In this document: one piece after another, positions 18,708 through 27,357 of the stretch
How positions within the stretch are numbered: position 1 is the stretch's first letter
How the letters are laid out: each line of letters opens with the position of its first letter
Assembly (NCBI GenBank): GCA_022953095.1
Contig: JALJCR010000001.1
Coordinates: 1,646,501 to 1,710,500, forward strand
Length of the DNA: 64,000 bases
Direction of reading: 5' to 3'
Origin: Qipengyuania sp. ABI-127-1
GTDB taxonomy: Bacteria > Pseudomonadota > Alphaproteobacteria > Sphingomonadales > Sphingomonadaceae
The notes under the pieces: model-generated
The model's input: the letters and a program-made list of their open reading frames with translations, nothing else
Told to the model about the DNA's origin: nothing
Database searches by the model: none
Translations under genes and position numbers: made by a program

Positions 18708-19706
18708 TCAATCGAGTAAACGAATTTCGGCGTCGCTATAGCCCCGCTCGCGCAGCATGGCGAGCGCCTGCTCGGCCTGTCCACGGGTTGCGAAAGGCCC
18801 GACCCGCACGAGCGTCAGATTGCCACTCGTTTCAAGGTACCCCTGGACCCGCCGGGCCAGCCCGTCGGCATTGGATCGCACGGAAAAGGCACCCAGCTGC
18901 ACCGCGAATTTCCCATCTTCGGCAGTCTCCACCATGACCGGTGCAGGTGTCGGGCCACCGTCAACCGCCATGGGCAGTTCTGGGCGCAGCACCTCGCTTT
19001 CCGCGGCGGGCTGAGCATCGTCATCGGTGTCGATTTCTTGCGGGGGCGATGGCATGGCAGCCTCCTCGTCGGGATCGACCGTCGCGATGTCCGGGGCGGG
19101 TATCGCGCCGCTCACCTGCGCCTGCCGGGGATCCTCCAGTGATGCAGAACCGCGTTCCGGCAAGCGGCGCTTGAGCACTTCGAGCAGGCCCTGCGGGGTG
19201 TCCATGCGCAATGGCGCTTCGCGTCCGGCACGCAGTTCCGCGCGATGCTCTTCGGGAGGATTGACCCGGCGCACCCGTATCGGAGCGCCCTCATCCGCAC
19301 CCAATTGACCCAGTGCATCAGCCGACAATGCCAGCAGACGCTCATTGGTCATCGGACCGCGACGCTCGAGCCGCACGAGGATCGTTCTTCCCGTATCGAG
19401 AGCAGTCACTTCGATATAGCTTGGCAGGGGTAGCGTGCGGTGCGCGCCGGTAATTCCTTTCGTACCGGCTTCGTCCACCGTGACATATCCGACCTGATCG
19501 TAATTCATCGTGTCGAGCGGTGTATAGGTCACGCCATCTATGGTGAAAGGATCGCCAATGACGATCGGATAATCGGCCGAAGGTCCGTTGCCGATAGACC
19601 GTGCTGCAGGTGCCGGTGCATCCTGCGCGATGCTGGCGCAAGCACCCAGGCCGAAAGAGCCCAGCCCGGCCAGTGCGGCACCAAGGATCCTAGTTTCCAA
19701 TTTCAT
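18708..19706 (-). CDS. RlpA-like lipoprotein with SPOR domain
   Basis: A 332-residue lipoprotein: signal peptide ending in the lipobox LGAC, a double-psi beta-barrel of RlpA type (about residues 45-150), a long Pro/Ala/acidic linker, and a C-terminal SPOR domain (about 255-332) that should bind denuded glycan at the septum. RlpA enzymes are lytic transglycosylases. Here the conserved histidine context is kept (GAHRTLPLPS), but the usual NDRGP motif reads LERRGP, so the Asp is replaced and activity is doubtful. ATG 19706 is chosen because it gives the lipoprotein signal. It overlaps mltB by 17 bases. Confidence 0.82.
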   Translation of the reverse strand: MKLETRILGAALAGLGSFGLGACASIAQDAPAPAARSIGNGPSADYPIVIGDPFTIDGVTYTPLDTMNYDQVGYVTVDEAGTKGITGAHRTLPLPSYIEVTALDTGRTILVRLERRGPMTNERLLALSADALGQLGADEGAPIRVRRVNPPEEHRAELRAGREAPLRMDTPQGLLEVLKRRLPERGSASLEDPRQAQVSGAIPAPDIATVDPDEEAAMPSPPQEIDTDDDAQPAAESEVLRPELPMAVDGGPTPAPVMVETAEDGKFAVQLGAFSVRSNADGLARRVQGYLETSGNLTLVRVGPFATRGQAEQALAMLRERGYSDAEIRLLD

Positions 19707-20712
19707 CGGCCAGCAATCCCACACTCATGGCGTAATAATTCGAGCAGTTATATTCGAGAATGACCCGATAATTCGACGTTAACAGCCAAGCGGATGTTCC
19801 GGGGCCATCGGGCTGAAAGAGCGTCACAAGCAGATCGTCACCGATCGCACGTTGGGGTTGAACGCCCAGTTCACGCCATTCTCGAACCGTCTTGTAGACG
19901 CTGTGGCGCTCATGCACCCTGGCGCAAACCGGGGCGACAATTTCGGTGCGGTGGGAAGCGACATCGAAATTGGAGGGGATATATGCTCCCACACCCCAGG
20001 GCTGGCCACTGCGCCAACCGGCATCGCGGAAATAGTTGGCGATGGATGCAAGCGCATCAGCGCCGCTATTCATGATATCCGCGCGGCCGTCGCCGTTCCC
20101 GTCGGCCGCGAGGCGAAGGTAGACGGAGGGGAGGAATTGCGGATTGCCGAACGCGCCCGCCCAACTGCCCTTGAGCTCGCTGCGGGAATAGCCTTTGTCG
20201 GCAACCTTCATCAGCGCGACCCATTCGCCAGCGAACAGATCGCGGCGACGCCCTTCCCACGCCATGGTCGCCAGAGCCCGCGACAGATCGAAGCCGCCCT
20301 TGACCGCACCATAGGCGGTTTCGTGACCCCAGATTGCCACGAGTATCTCGCCCGGAACGCCGTATTGCCGCTCGATAGAACGGATGGTGCCCGAATATTG
20401 CGAATAGGCTCTGCGGCCCCCCATGATGCGAGCACTATCGACATGCCTCGCGATATAGGGCGCCAACGGCGGATAGCCGGTGCTGGTCGGCGCCCCGGGC
20501 TGGTTGCGATCCAATTCGATGACGCGATAATTTGGCTCCAGGCCCGCGGTCATCCGGGCGAGTGTACTTTCGCTGACTCCTTCGGCGCGTGCCCGGGCTA
20601 TCAAAAGCTGCAGATAGGCGTCGAAGCTGAGATCCTCCTGCGCCTGCGCCGGAACGGAAGGAAGCGAGAGGGCCATGGCCCCGAGGGCGACAAGAAAGCG
20701 ACGAAAAATCAT
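19690..20712 (-). CDS. mltB: lytic murein transglycosylase, MltB family
   Basis: A 340-residue periplasmic enzyme with an N-terminal signal peptide ending in PAQAQ. It cleaves the MurNAc-GlcNAc bond of peptidoglycan to leave 1,6-anhydro-MurNAc. The catalytic glutamate is Glu131 in WGHETAYG. The GAFGNPQFLPSVYL and DGNGDGRADI segments typical of the family follow. No lipobox is seen, so it is probably soluble. It is followed by the SPOR protein and the carboxypeptidase, making a cell-wall cluster. Confidence 0.92.
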   Translation of the reverse strand: MIFRRFLVALGAMALSLPSVPAQAQEDLSFDAYLQLLIARARAEGVSESTLARMTAGLEPNYRVIELDRNQPGAPTSTGYPPLAPYIARHVDSARIMGGRRAYSQYSGTIRSIERQYGVPGEILVAIWGHETAYGAVKGGFDLSRALATMAWEGRRRDLFAGEWVALMKVADKGYSRSELKGSWAGAFGNPQFLPSVYLRLAADGNGDGRADIMNSGADALASIANYFRDAGWRSGQPWGVGAYIPSNFDVASHRTEIVAPVCARVHERHSVYKTVREWRELGVQPQRAIGDDLLVTLFQPDGPGTSAWLLTSNYRVILEYNCSNYYAMSVGLLADEIGN

Positions 20713-20794
20713 ACCCTCATTGTCGCAGAGGGAAGCTTAACGGCAAGTGTCATTCACCGTTTGCGAAAAACTATCCATCGAAGTTCCTCGGGGC

Positions 20795-20823
20795 GTGACA
20801 AATGCACTCTATGTGGGTAGCTA
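20795..20823 (+). promoter_or_regulatory. probable promoter of tRNA-Ser
   Basis: A GTGACA -35-like element (20795-20800) and TAGCTA -10-like element (20818-20823) are separated by 17 bases, with the tRNA beginning 13 bases further on. Spacing and position fit a sigma-70 promoter for the tRNA, but neither hexamer is a perfect match, so this is a moderate call. Confidence 0.4.
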
Positions 20824-20836
20824 GCGCCGCGCTCGC

Positions 20837-20926
20837 GGAGAGGTGGCAGAGCGGTTGAATGCACCGGTCTTGAAAACCGGCAAGGGCGCAAGCCCTTCGT
20901 GGGTTCGAATCCCACCCTCTCCGCCA
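20837..20926 (+). tRNA. tRNA-Ser(UGA)
   Basis: A 90-base tRNA with CCA encoded. The acceptor stem pairs GGAGAGG with CCTCTCC (20916-20922), discriminator G at 20923. The anticodon stem is CCGGT/ACCGG with loop CTTGAAA, giving anticodon TGA at 20871-20873. A long variable arm (about GGGCGCAAGCCC) identifies it as a class II serine tRNA, and the T-loop GTTCGAATC is present. It reads UCA and related codons. No integrase or att-like repeat is seen next to it. Confidence 0.97.
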
Positions 20927-20927
20927 G

Positions 20928-21110
20928 CTATCCACCGCGATCTAGTGCTTCGGCGAGCGAGTGATACCTGCGGTTATCAGGAGAATAGTCTCCACGACCG
21001 ACGCCGGACTGGTTCCGAAGCGCGATATGGTCCTCGACCAGCCCGCCATCGCGCTGACCTTCGGGCACGCAGTCGCTGTGCTGCGGATCATCGCCGATTT
21101 CATATTCCAT
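20928..21110 (-). CDS. small hydrophilic protein, 60 residues, unknown
   Basis: The ATG at 21110 is preceded by AGGAG at a spacing of 7 bases, the clearest Shine-Dalgarno sequence of the small frames in this window. The product is acidic and polar (starts MEYEIGDDPQHSD, ends SLAEALDRGG), with no signal peptide or membrane segment. It ends one base from the 3' end of the convergent tRNA-Ser. I do not recognise a family. The ribosome site makes a real gene more likely than a chance frame. Confidence 0.6.
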   Translation of the reverse strand: MEYEIGDDPQHSDCVPEGQRDGGLVEDHIALRNQSGVGRGDYSPDNRRYHSLAEALDRGG

Positions 21111-21281
21111 GCGCTTACTCCTTTGGTCAGTAAACGCCGGTCGATACGATCATGTCCAGGTTGGGCGGTAAGGCGCGCGAGCCATGCGACCAGAGACAGC
21201 TTTCAGAGCCACGAGAACGGCGGCCACGCCCGGCATTAAGGCAGCCTCCGATCCTGACGCGCCATCGCGGCACCTCAAGCC

Positions 21282-23141
21282 TCAGTTCCCCCTCCCTGCG
21301 ATTTCGTCCATCGCGTCGCGCAATTTCGGGTCCCATTCGGCCTTCAATTCCCTGATCTTGGCCAGGAGCTCCTCGTTTTCGTAGGGTGGAATGTCGAGTC
21401 GGTAGGCATCGGCGACTTCGCGCATGGATGTGCGATCCATTTCCTCGAATGCCTCCACCATCGCAGTCGCGGCCTGGCGGTCATGGCCCAGCGCCTCGTA
21501 AACCGAGCGGCCTATACGCAGCGCGCTGTCGTAAGTCTCCCGTACAATGTCCCGGCATCCCATCGCCCATAGGTGATAGACATGGTCGCGATCTTTCGCG
21601 CGGGCCACCACATGCAGGTTCGGAAAGGTTTCGCAGGCATAGCGGACCAGCTTGTCGATCTGCTGGCGCTCGTCCAGCGCGACCACCAAGATGCGTGCCC
21701 GCTCGATCCCGGCGCTTGCCAGCAGGTCGGGACGCGTCGCATCGCCGTAATAGGTTGTTATGCCGAATTTCTTCAGATTCTCCAGATGCTGGCTGTTGTA
21801 ATCGATGACCGTCGCGCGGTGCCCCGCGGCATCGAGCATGCGATCGACGATCCCGCCTACACGCCCTCGCCCGGCGATGATAATCGGGTTTTCCTCATCG
21901 ATGGCGTCGGCCTCGTCGGGAGTCTGGCTGGTGCAATAGGCATGCGCGATCAGCTTGTCATACAAGATGAAGAGCAGCGGGGTGACGAGCATGGTCAGCG
22001 CCACGATCAGCAGCAATTGATCGGCGAAGGCCTGGTCGAACACCGCATTGCCGACCGCGAAGGCGATCAGCACGAAGGCGAATTCCCCTGCCTGGGGCAG
22101 ACTTAAGCAGAACAGCCACAGTGCCTGGCGGCGCAGGCCGTAGAGCCAGCCGATGGTCAGCAGCACTGCCATCTTGGCCGCGATCGTCACAGCCGCCCAG
22201 AAGACCACCGATTGCCAGATCGTGCTGGCCAGCACGAAGTCGATCCCCGCGCCGACTGTAATGAAGAACAGCCCGAGCAGCAGGCCCTTGAACGGATTGA
22301 TGTCGCTTTCGAGCTCGTGGCGATATTCGCTGGTTGCGAGCACCACGCCCGCCACGAAGGCGCCCAGCGCAGGCGATAGTCCGACAAGCGACATCAACAG
22401 CGCGATCCCGATAACGACCATCAGCGCGGCGGCCGTGAACAGTTCGCGCAGGTTGGCCTTGGCAATGTACCGGAACAGGGGGCGGATCGCATAGATTCCA
22501 ATGGCGATCACCGCCGCAACAGCGCCGATCCTGGTGACGCCTGCCAGCCATCCGGACATGCGCGCGGTGAGGTCGATGCCGCCATGCGCGCCGCCCCCAC
22601 CATGGGCCACCGCCCCTGCCGCGAGATCGGGCAGTGCCAGCAGCGGCAGCAGTGCCAGAATCGGGATCACAGCGACGTCTTGCACCAGCAGCACCGAGAA
22701 GCTGGCCTCGCCGCCCTCGGTCTTGAGCAGGCCCTTCTCGGTCAGGGTCTGGACGATGATCGCGGTCGAGCTGAGGGCGAGCACCATTCCGATCGCGAGC
22801 GCGGTCTGCCAGGGCTGGCGATCGATCAGCGCAATACCGGTAATGACCAGAGTGGTCAGCAGAACCTGCCCGCCGCCAAGCCCGGCGAGCTTGCCGCGCA
22901 TCGCCCACAGCCGCCTGGGTTCCATTTCGAGGCCGATGATGAACAGCATCATCACCACGCCGAATTCGGCGAAGACCTGCAACGCCTCGACATCGACCTT
23001 GAGCGAGGCAAGCAGCGGCGAGATCGCCATCCCGGCCAGCAGATAGCCGAGCACCGAGCCCAATCCAAAGCGGCTCGCCAGAGGAACAGCGACCACGCCT
23101 GCGATGAGGATGAGGAAGGCGAGGATCAGGAACCCGGTCAC
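21282..23141 (-). CDS. KefB/KefC-like monovalent cation:proton antiporter (CPA2)
   Basis: A 619-residue protein with an N-terminal membrane domain of about 12 hydrophobic segments (residues 1 to roughly 385), a histidine/glycine-rich loop (AHGGGGAHGG), then a TrkA-N/RCK nucleotide-binding domain beginning at GRGRVGGIVDRM near residue 420. This is the layout of glutathione-gated potassium efflux systems, which protect against electrophiles. Whether it moves K+ or Na+ is not decided by the sequence. It follows lpdA by 28 bases, so it may share the transcript. Confidence 0.9.
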   Translation of the reverse strand: MTGFLILAFLILIAGVVAVPLASRFGLGSVLGYLLAGMAISPLLASLKVDVEALQVFAEFGVVMMLFIIGLEMEPRRLWAMRGKLAGLGGGQVLLTTLVITGIALIDRQPWQTALAIGMVLALSSTAIIVQTLTEKGLLKTEGGEASFSVLLVQDVAVIPILALLPLLALPDLAAGAVAHGGGGAHGGIDLTARMSGWLAGVTRIGAVAAVIAIGIYAIRPLFRYIAKANLRELFTAAALMVVIGIALLMSLVGLSPALGAFVAGVVLATSEYRHELESDINPFKGLLLGLFFITVGAGIDFVLASTIWQSVVFWAAVTIAAKMAVLLTIGWLYGLRRQALWLFCLSLPQAGEFAFVLIAFAVGNAVFDQAFADQLLLIVALTMLVTPLLFILYDKLIAHAYCTSQTPDEADAIDEENPIIIAGRGRVGGIVDRMLDAAGHRATVIDYNSQHLENLKKFGITTYYGDATRPDLLASAGIERARILVVALDERQQIDKLVRYACETFPNLHVVARAKDRDHVYHLWAMGCRDIVRETYDSALRIGRSVYEALGHDRQAATAMVEAFEEMDRTSMREVADAYRLDIPPYENEELLAKIRELKAEWDPKLRDAMDEIAGRGN

Positions 23142-23169
23142 TGTAGTCTCGCCCTCCCCCTATGCCTGG

Positions 23170-24582
23170 TCAGATATGCAGTGCCCTGCCGTAGCTCGCA
23201 AGCACGCTTTCGTGCATGCTTTCGCTGATCGTCGGGTGCGGGAAGACGGTGTTCATCAGTTCCGCTTCGGTCGTTTCCAGCGTCTTGCCGACGACGAAGC
23301 CCTGGATCATCTCGGTCACTTCCGCGCCGACCATGTGTGCGCCGAGCAGTTCGCCGGTCTTGGCGTCGAACACGGTCTTCACGAAGCCTTCAGCCTCGCC
23401 CAGCGCGATGGCCTTGCCGTTGCCGATGAAGGGGAAGGTGCCGGCCTTGACGCTGTAGCCTGCTTCCTTGGCTTTCGCCTCGGTCAGGCCGACGCTGGCG
23501 ATCTGAGGGTGGCAATAGGTGCAGCCCGGGATGTTGCTGCGGTCGAGCGGATGGGGATGCACGTCCTTATTGCCCAGCTCCCTGGCAATGGCCTCTGCGG
23601 TGGTGACGCCTTCGTGGCTCGCCTTGTGCGCCAGCCAGGGGCCCGGCGTGCAGTCGCCGATTGCCCAGAGGCCCTTGGACTTGGTGCGACCATAATCGTC
23701 GATCTGGATGAAGCCGCGGTCCATCTCGGCCAGCTTTTCCAAGCCGATGTTCTCGGTGTTCGGTACAATGCCGATGGCGGTGATGCAGTGGGTGAATTCG
23801 GTCTCGGAGACCTTGCCGTCCTTGGCCTTGATCTTGGCCTTCACGCCGCTGCCGGACACCTTGATGTCCTCTACACCGGCGCCGGTCATGATCGTCATGC
23901 CTTGCTTGGTCAGGCTCTTCTCGAGGAAGGCGGAGACGTCCTTGTCCTCCACCGGCACGATCCGGTCGAGCATTTCGACCACGGTCACGTCGCAGCCCAT
24001 GTCGTTGTAGAAGCTGGCAAACTCGATGCCGATCGCGCCCGACCCGATCACGAGCAGCTTCTTCGGCATTTCGGGCGGCACCATCGCATGGCGATAGGTC
24101 CATACGCGCTTGCCGTCGGCAGGGGCAAACGGCAGGTCGCGGGCGCGCGCGCCGGTTGCGACGATCACATGCTTGGCGGTCAGCTTCTCCTCGCCCTTTT
24201 CGCCCTTCACGGTCAGGCTGGTCGGTCCGGTCAGCGTGCCCTCGCCCATATGCACCGTGATCTTGTTCTTCTTCATCAGGTGCGTGACGCCCTGATTGAG
24301 CTGCTTGGCCACACCGCGGCTGCGCTTCACGACGGCTGCGAGGTCCGCCTCGATCTTGCCGGCAATCTTGAGGCCATAGTCGCTCGCATGCTGGGCATAG
24401 TGCAGGATTTCGGCGCTCCGCAGCAGCGCCTTGGTCGGGATGCAGCCCCAGTTCAAACAGATGCCGCCCAGCAGTTCGCGCTCGACGATGGCGGTCTTGA
24501 GGCCCAGCTGCGCGCAGCGGATCGCCGCGACATAGCCGCCAGGCCCGGAACCGAGAACGATGACGTCGTACTTGTCAGCCAT
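23170..24582 (-). CDS. lpdA: dihydrolipoyl dehydrogenase (E3)
   Basis: A 470-residue flavoprotein that reoxidises dihydrolipoamide in 2-oxoacid dehydrogenase complexes. It has an FAD-binding GSGPGGYVAA near residue 11, the redox-active pair Cys42/Cys47 in CLNWGC, an NAD-binding GSGAIGIEF, and the C-terminal HPTISE motif with the catalytic His/Glu pair. It lies downstream of the E2 gene in the same direction, with three small genes between, so it probably serves the pyruvate dehydrogenase complex. Confidence 0.96.
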   Translation of the reverse strand: MADKYDVIVLGSGPGGYVAAIRCAQLGLKTAIVERELLGGICLNWGCIPTKALLRSAEILHYAQHASDYGLKIAGKIEADLAAVVKRSRGVAKQLNQGVTHLMKKNKITVHMGEGTLTGPTSLTVKGEKGEEKLTAKHVIVATGARARDLPFAPADGKRVWTYRHAMVPPEMPKKLLVIGSGAIGIEFASFYNDMGCDVTVVEMLDRIVPVEDKDVSAFLEKSLTKQGMTIMTGAGVEDIKVSGSGVKAKIKAKDGKVSETEFTHCITAIGIVPNTENIGLEKLAEMDRGFIQIDDYGRTKSKGLWAIGDCTPGPWLAHKASHEGVTTAEAIARELGNKDVHPHPLDRSNIPGCTYCHPQIASVGLTEAKAKEAGYSVKAGTFPFIGNGKAIALGEAEGFVKTVFDAKTGELLGAHMVGAEVTEMIQGFVVGKTLETTEAELMNTVFPHPTISESMHESVLASYGRALHI

Positions 24583-24606
24583 GATAACTCCGAAGTGGTT
24601 CGCCGT

Positions 24607-25005
24607 TTACCCGGCGAGAAATTCTACATCTTTCGCCAACACCCAACCCGCGCGGCACGGCCCGTCATAGGCGCGCGGCTCGGCGACCGGACTGCTGACG
24701 CGGCAATCGCCGGGTTCCTGGAATTCGCCGCTCGCATAGACCACGCCCTGCCAGTCACCTTGCGCCTCGCACAGCCAGACAAGCGTGCTCTGCTCGAGCG
24801 TGTCGCTGGCGCGCGCGCCTTCTTCGGGCGCGTCGCGGATGACCTGCTTGCGGTACATTCCGCCAACCCGGCCAAGCCCGCCGCACGCATCGAGGCCCGG
24901 ACCGTCGAGACCGACCATCGGGGCACGGGCCTCCGGATAGGTCTCGGCTTCGGGAGCAGGCGGGCCGCTGACTGTCCCCAACGAAAGGAGCAGCGCGGCA
25001 ATCAT
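24607..25005 (-). CDS. exported protein of unknown function
   Basis: A 132-residue protein. ATG 25005 overlaps the thioesterase stop as ATGA; GTG 25011 is the alternative. The start is hydrophobic (MIAALLLSLGTVSG), suggesting a short signal peptide. The mature part holds paired cysteines (DACGG, WLCEAQ, GDCRV, GPCRAGW) and an SH3-like pattern (LVWLCEAQGDWQGVVY, then GWVLAKDV). An SH3-type fold is only a guess. It sits between the thioesterase and lpdA genes, 24 bases upstream of lpdA. Confidence 0.7.
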   Translation of the reverse strand: MIAALLLSLGTVSGPPAPEAETYPEARAPMVGLDGPGLDACGGLGRVGGMYRKQVIRDAPEEGARASDTLEQSTLVWLCEAQGDWQGVVYASGEFQEPGDCRVSSPVAEPRAYDGPCRAGWVLAKDVEFLAG

Positions 25006-25382
25006 GCCCACTGCTCCGCCACCGCGCGCGGGCGATCGTTTTCGTCGAGCAGGACAAATTTGAACGTGCCCTGCGCCACCCTGGTCTCAGCCTCGCCATT
25101 ACGCTCGCGAGCGATGGCTTCGGCGGCGATGGTGAGCGAGGTGTTGCCGGTGGCGGCGATGTCGCAATAGACCGACAGCTCGTCCCCCACCTGCATCGCG
25201 CCGGGAAAGGCGAAATCTGTAGCCGAGACGACCACCGCCTTGCCTTTGCCATGTCGACTGGCGAGCGAGCCCGCGCCCAGCGCCATCTGGCTCATCAGCC
25301 ACCCGCCGAACACCCCGCCATAGGGGTTGAGATCGGTCGGCATGGCCGTGACGCGGATGAGGGGGGAGCGGCTGTCAGTCAA
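25002..25382 (-). CDS. acyl-CoA thioesterase, hotdog fold (YciA/ACOT-like)
   Basis: A 126-residue hotdog-fold protein. The NPYGGVFGGWLMSQM segment holds the usual active-site region, followed by the central helix and VSATDFAFPGAMQVGDEL, typical of the BFIT/YciA branch that hydrolyses acyl-CoA thioesters. The substrate chain length cannot be told. It overlaps its downstream neighbour as ATGA and the upstream atypical gene by 8 bases. Confidence 0.82.
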   Translation of the reverse strand: MTDSRSPLIRVTAMPTDLNPYGGVFGGWLMSQMALGAGSLASRHGKGKAVVVSATDFAFPGAMQVGDELSVYCDIAATGNTSLTIAAEAIARERNGEAETRVAQGTFKFVLLDENDRPRAVAEQWA

Positions 25383-25917
25383 CAGTCATTGCCTTTGCGG
25401 CCGCTTTGCCGAAATTCTTCACGATCTCGTCCCGAACCTTGGCGCGCACGATTCTGTCGTGCATAGACCAGAATTCAAAATAACTAGCATAAGTAATGAA
25501 GGCCTTAATTGAATAGCTGTTGGCAGGTGCCGGGCGCGCAGGCCAAGGACCATGACTACTGACAATGGGGCCTCCAAGACCCACCCTCATGTTGAGCGCA
25601 AGTCCCTTCTTATCGTAGAGATAGGTCGCATTAAGTTCTGCAACTGAATACGAATAAGCCCCTTCCCTAGAGGCAATACCGCCTACGTAGGAAACGCTCC
25701 CAAGAAGGCCAATACCAGTCGCTTCGAACCATCCTTCGCGTTGATCACTATTGAATTGCGCCAAGGGGGTGAGGACTGCGAAATGAGGACCCCGGCTCGA
25801 GATAACTCGATGCGGACCTGGATCGAGCCGATTGATAAGTAGTACCCGACCGATACAGCGTATCCCCGATGTCGAGTATACTAGTTCGTTGTCTTGAAAG
25901 ACGTCGGCATTTCTCAA
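25375..25917 (-). CDS. unknown protein of atypical composition in the E2 operon
   Basis: The frame starts at TTG 25917, overlapping the E2 stop as TTGA, and runs for 180 codons before overlapping the thioesterase start by 8 bases. It uses many A/T-ending codons (CTA, AGT, ATA, TCA) that its neighbours avoid, and the stretch is clearly less GC-rich, suggesting acquisition. I do not recognise the product. It has no signal peptide or clear membrane segment, an aromatic-rich centre ([19 protein letters not shown]) and a basic C-terminal end. An initiation site with a good ribosome site is not visible, so the true start may lie further in. Confidence 0.55.
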   Translation of the reverse strand: MRNADVFQDNELVYSTSGIRCIGRVLLINRLDPGPHRVISSRGPHFAVLTPLAQFNSDQREGWFEATGIGLLGSVSYVGGIASREGAYSYSVAELNATYLYDKKGLALNMRVGLGGPIVSSHGPWPARPAPANSYSIKAFITYASYFEFWSMHDRIVRAKVRDEIVKNFGKAAAKAMTVD

Positions 25918-27224
25918 ACCACCAGCCCCATCGGGTTCTCGACCAGTTGCTGGAAGGCCTCCATCAATTGCGCGCCGTCGGCGCCGTCAATGGCGCGGTG
26001 GTCGAAGCTGCCGGTGGCGCTCATCACGGTGGCGACACCCAGCGCGCCGTCGATCACCCAGGGGCGCTGCTCGCCTGCGCCGACCGCGAGGATCATCGCC
26101 TGCGGCGGGTTGATCACCGCGTCGAACTGCTTGGTGCCGAACATGCCGAGGTTGGAAAGCGAGGCAGTGCCGCCCTGGAATTCATGCGGCTGCAGCTTGC
26201 CGTCGCGCGCCTTGCCCGCAAGCTCCTTCATCTCGTTGCTGATCTGCGCGAGGCCCTTGCGGCCCGCATCGCGGATGATCGGCGTGATCAGGCCCGAAGG
26301 CGCAGCGACCGCGACCGAGATATCCTCGCGGCTGTATTGGAACAGCTCTTCGCCCTGGAAGCTGACATTGCAGGCAGGCACACGCTGGAGCGCGCGGGCG
26401 AGCGCCTTGATCAGCAAATCGTTGACTGACAGCTTCACCCCGTCCGCCTCCAGCGAGGCATTGAGCTGTTTGCGCAGGTCGAGCAGCGCATCGAGACGCA
26501 CATCCACGGTGAGGTAGATGTGCGGGATGGTCTGCTTGGCTTCGGTCAGGCGCTTGGCGATGACCTTGCGGACATTGTTGAGCTTCTGTGCTTCGTAAGG
26601 CGCGTCGAGATCGCCGCCCAGCGTCGCGGGTTTGGCGGGAGCGCTGGGCGCAGGCGCGGCGGCTTCAGCCTTGGCGGGCGCGGCGCCGGCCGTCGCACTC
26701 TCGACGTCTGCTTTCACGATCCGGCCGTTCGGGCCGCTGCCCTTCACGCCCGAAAGATCGATACCCTTCTGCTCGGCGATCCGCTTGGCTAGCGGCGAGG
26801 CGATGATACGGTCCTTGTCCGTCACCCCAGCGGACGCTGGGGTCGCTTTCGGTTGAGCGGAGCCGACAGCGGTCCCAGCTTTCGCTGGGACGACGTCCTT
26901 TTCTTCTTCCTTGGCTTCGGTGGGCTCTGCAACGGGCGCATCGCCCGCAGGCGCGGCCTTTGCCGCTTCGTCAAGGTCCTCGCCCTCCTCGGCAAGCATG
27001 GCGATGACCGTGCCGACCTTCACGCCCTCGGTCCCTTCCTCCACCGCGATGGAGGCGATCGTGCCTTCGTCCACGGCTTCGAATTCCATCGTCGCCTTGT
27101 CGGTTTCGATCTCGGCCATGATGTCGCCGGCATTGACCGTGTCCCCCGGCTTTACCAGCCATTTGGCGAGCGTGCCCTCCTCCATGGTGGGCGAAAGGGC
27201 GGGCATCTTGATCGGCGTGGGCAT
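25914..27224 (-). CDS. pdhC: pyruvate dehydrogenase E2, dihydrolipoamide acetyltransferase
   Basis: A 436-residue E2 subunit that transfers the acetyl group from lipoamide to CoA and forms the core of the complex. It has one lipoyl domain with Lys43 in [10 protein letters not shown], a linker, the E3/E1-binding domain (about residues 137-170, [13 protein letters not shown]) and the catalytic domain ending with His409 and Asp413 in [10 protein letters not shown] 27224 is chosen because the lipoyl domain begins there. The linker between the lipoyl and binding domains is encoded partly by two palindromic repeats (26824-26891) that read through in frame as PAKAGT and PASAGVT. The E1 genes are not in the window. 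Confidence 0.95.
   Translation of the reverse strand: MPTPIKMPALSPTMEEGTLAKWLVKPGDTVNAGDIMAEIETDKATMEFEAVDEGTIASIAVEEGTEGVKVGTVIAMLAEEGEDLDEAAKAAPAGDAPVAEPTEAKEEEKDVVPAKAGTAVGSAQPKATPASAGVTDKDRIIASPLAKRIAEQKGIDLSGVKGSGPNGRIVKADVESATAGAAPAKAEAAAPAPSAPAKPATLGGDLDAPYEAQKLNNVRKVIAKRLTEAKQTIPHIYLTVDVRLDALLDLRKQLNASLEADGVKLSVNDLLIKALARALQRVPACNVSFQGEELFQYSREDISVAVAAPSGLITPIIRDAGRKGLAQISNEMKELAGKARDGKLQPHEFQGGTASLSNLGMFGTKQFDAVINPPQAMILAVGAGEQRPWVIDGALGVATVMSATGSFDHRAIDGADGAQLMEAFQQLVENPMGLVV
26824..26843. repeat. palindromic repeat inside the E2 linker, copy 1
   Basis: ACCCCAGCG (26824-26832) and CGCTGGGGT (26835-26843) form a perfect 9-base stem around a 2-base centre. The core CCCAGC/GCTGGG matches copy 2, 28 bases away. 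Both lie in frame in the E2 coding sequence. The pattern resembles the dispersed CCCAGC-type palindromes common in Sphingomonadales genomes, which is from memory. Confidence 0.75.
26872..26891. repeat. palindromic repeat inside the E2 linker, copy 2
   Basis: GTCCCAGC (26872-26879) and GCTGGGAC (26884-26891) form a perfect 8-base stem with a TTTC loop. With copy 1 it makes a two-element unit like a bacterial interspersed mosaic element. Translated on the E2 strand it gives the VPAKAGT segment of the flexible linker, where extra residues are tolerated. Confidence 0.75.
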
Positions 27225-27357
27225 GGTTTTGACGTTACGTCCTCGCTGGGGAGTGAGTTCGACCGCACCTCTGGCGAAAAGGTTCGTCGCCTGCAAGGTC
27301 CTTGCGCAGAATACGAATTAGCGGGTAGTCCGCTGCCGAGGGAGCCGGGGAGCATCG

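Noticed and set aside
20837..20926. tRNA-Ser as an integration site
   Set aside because: No repeat of the tRNA 3' end and no integrase gene is seen downstream.
23104..25170. 688-codon open frame on the plus strand opposite lpdA and neighbours
   Set aside because: It mirrors the lpdA frame; the GC-rich third positions of the real gene keep the opposite frame open. Product lacks any recognised motif.
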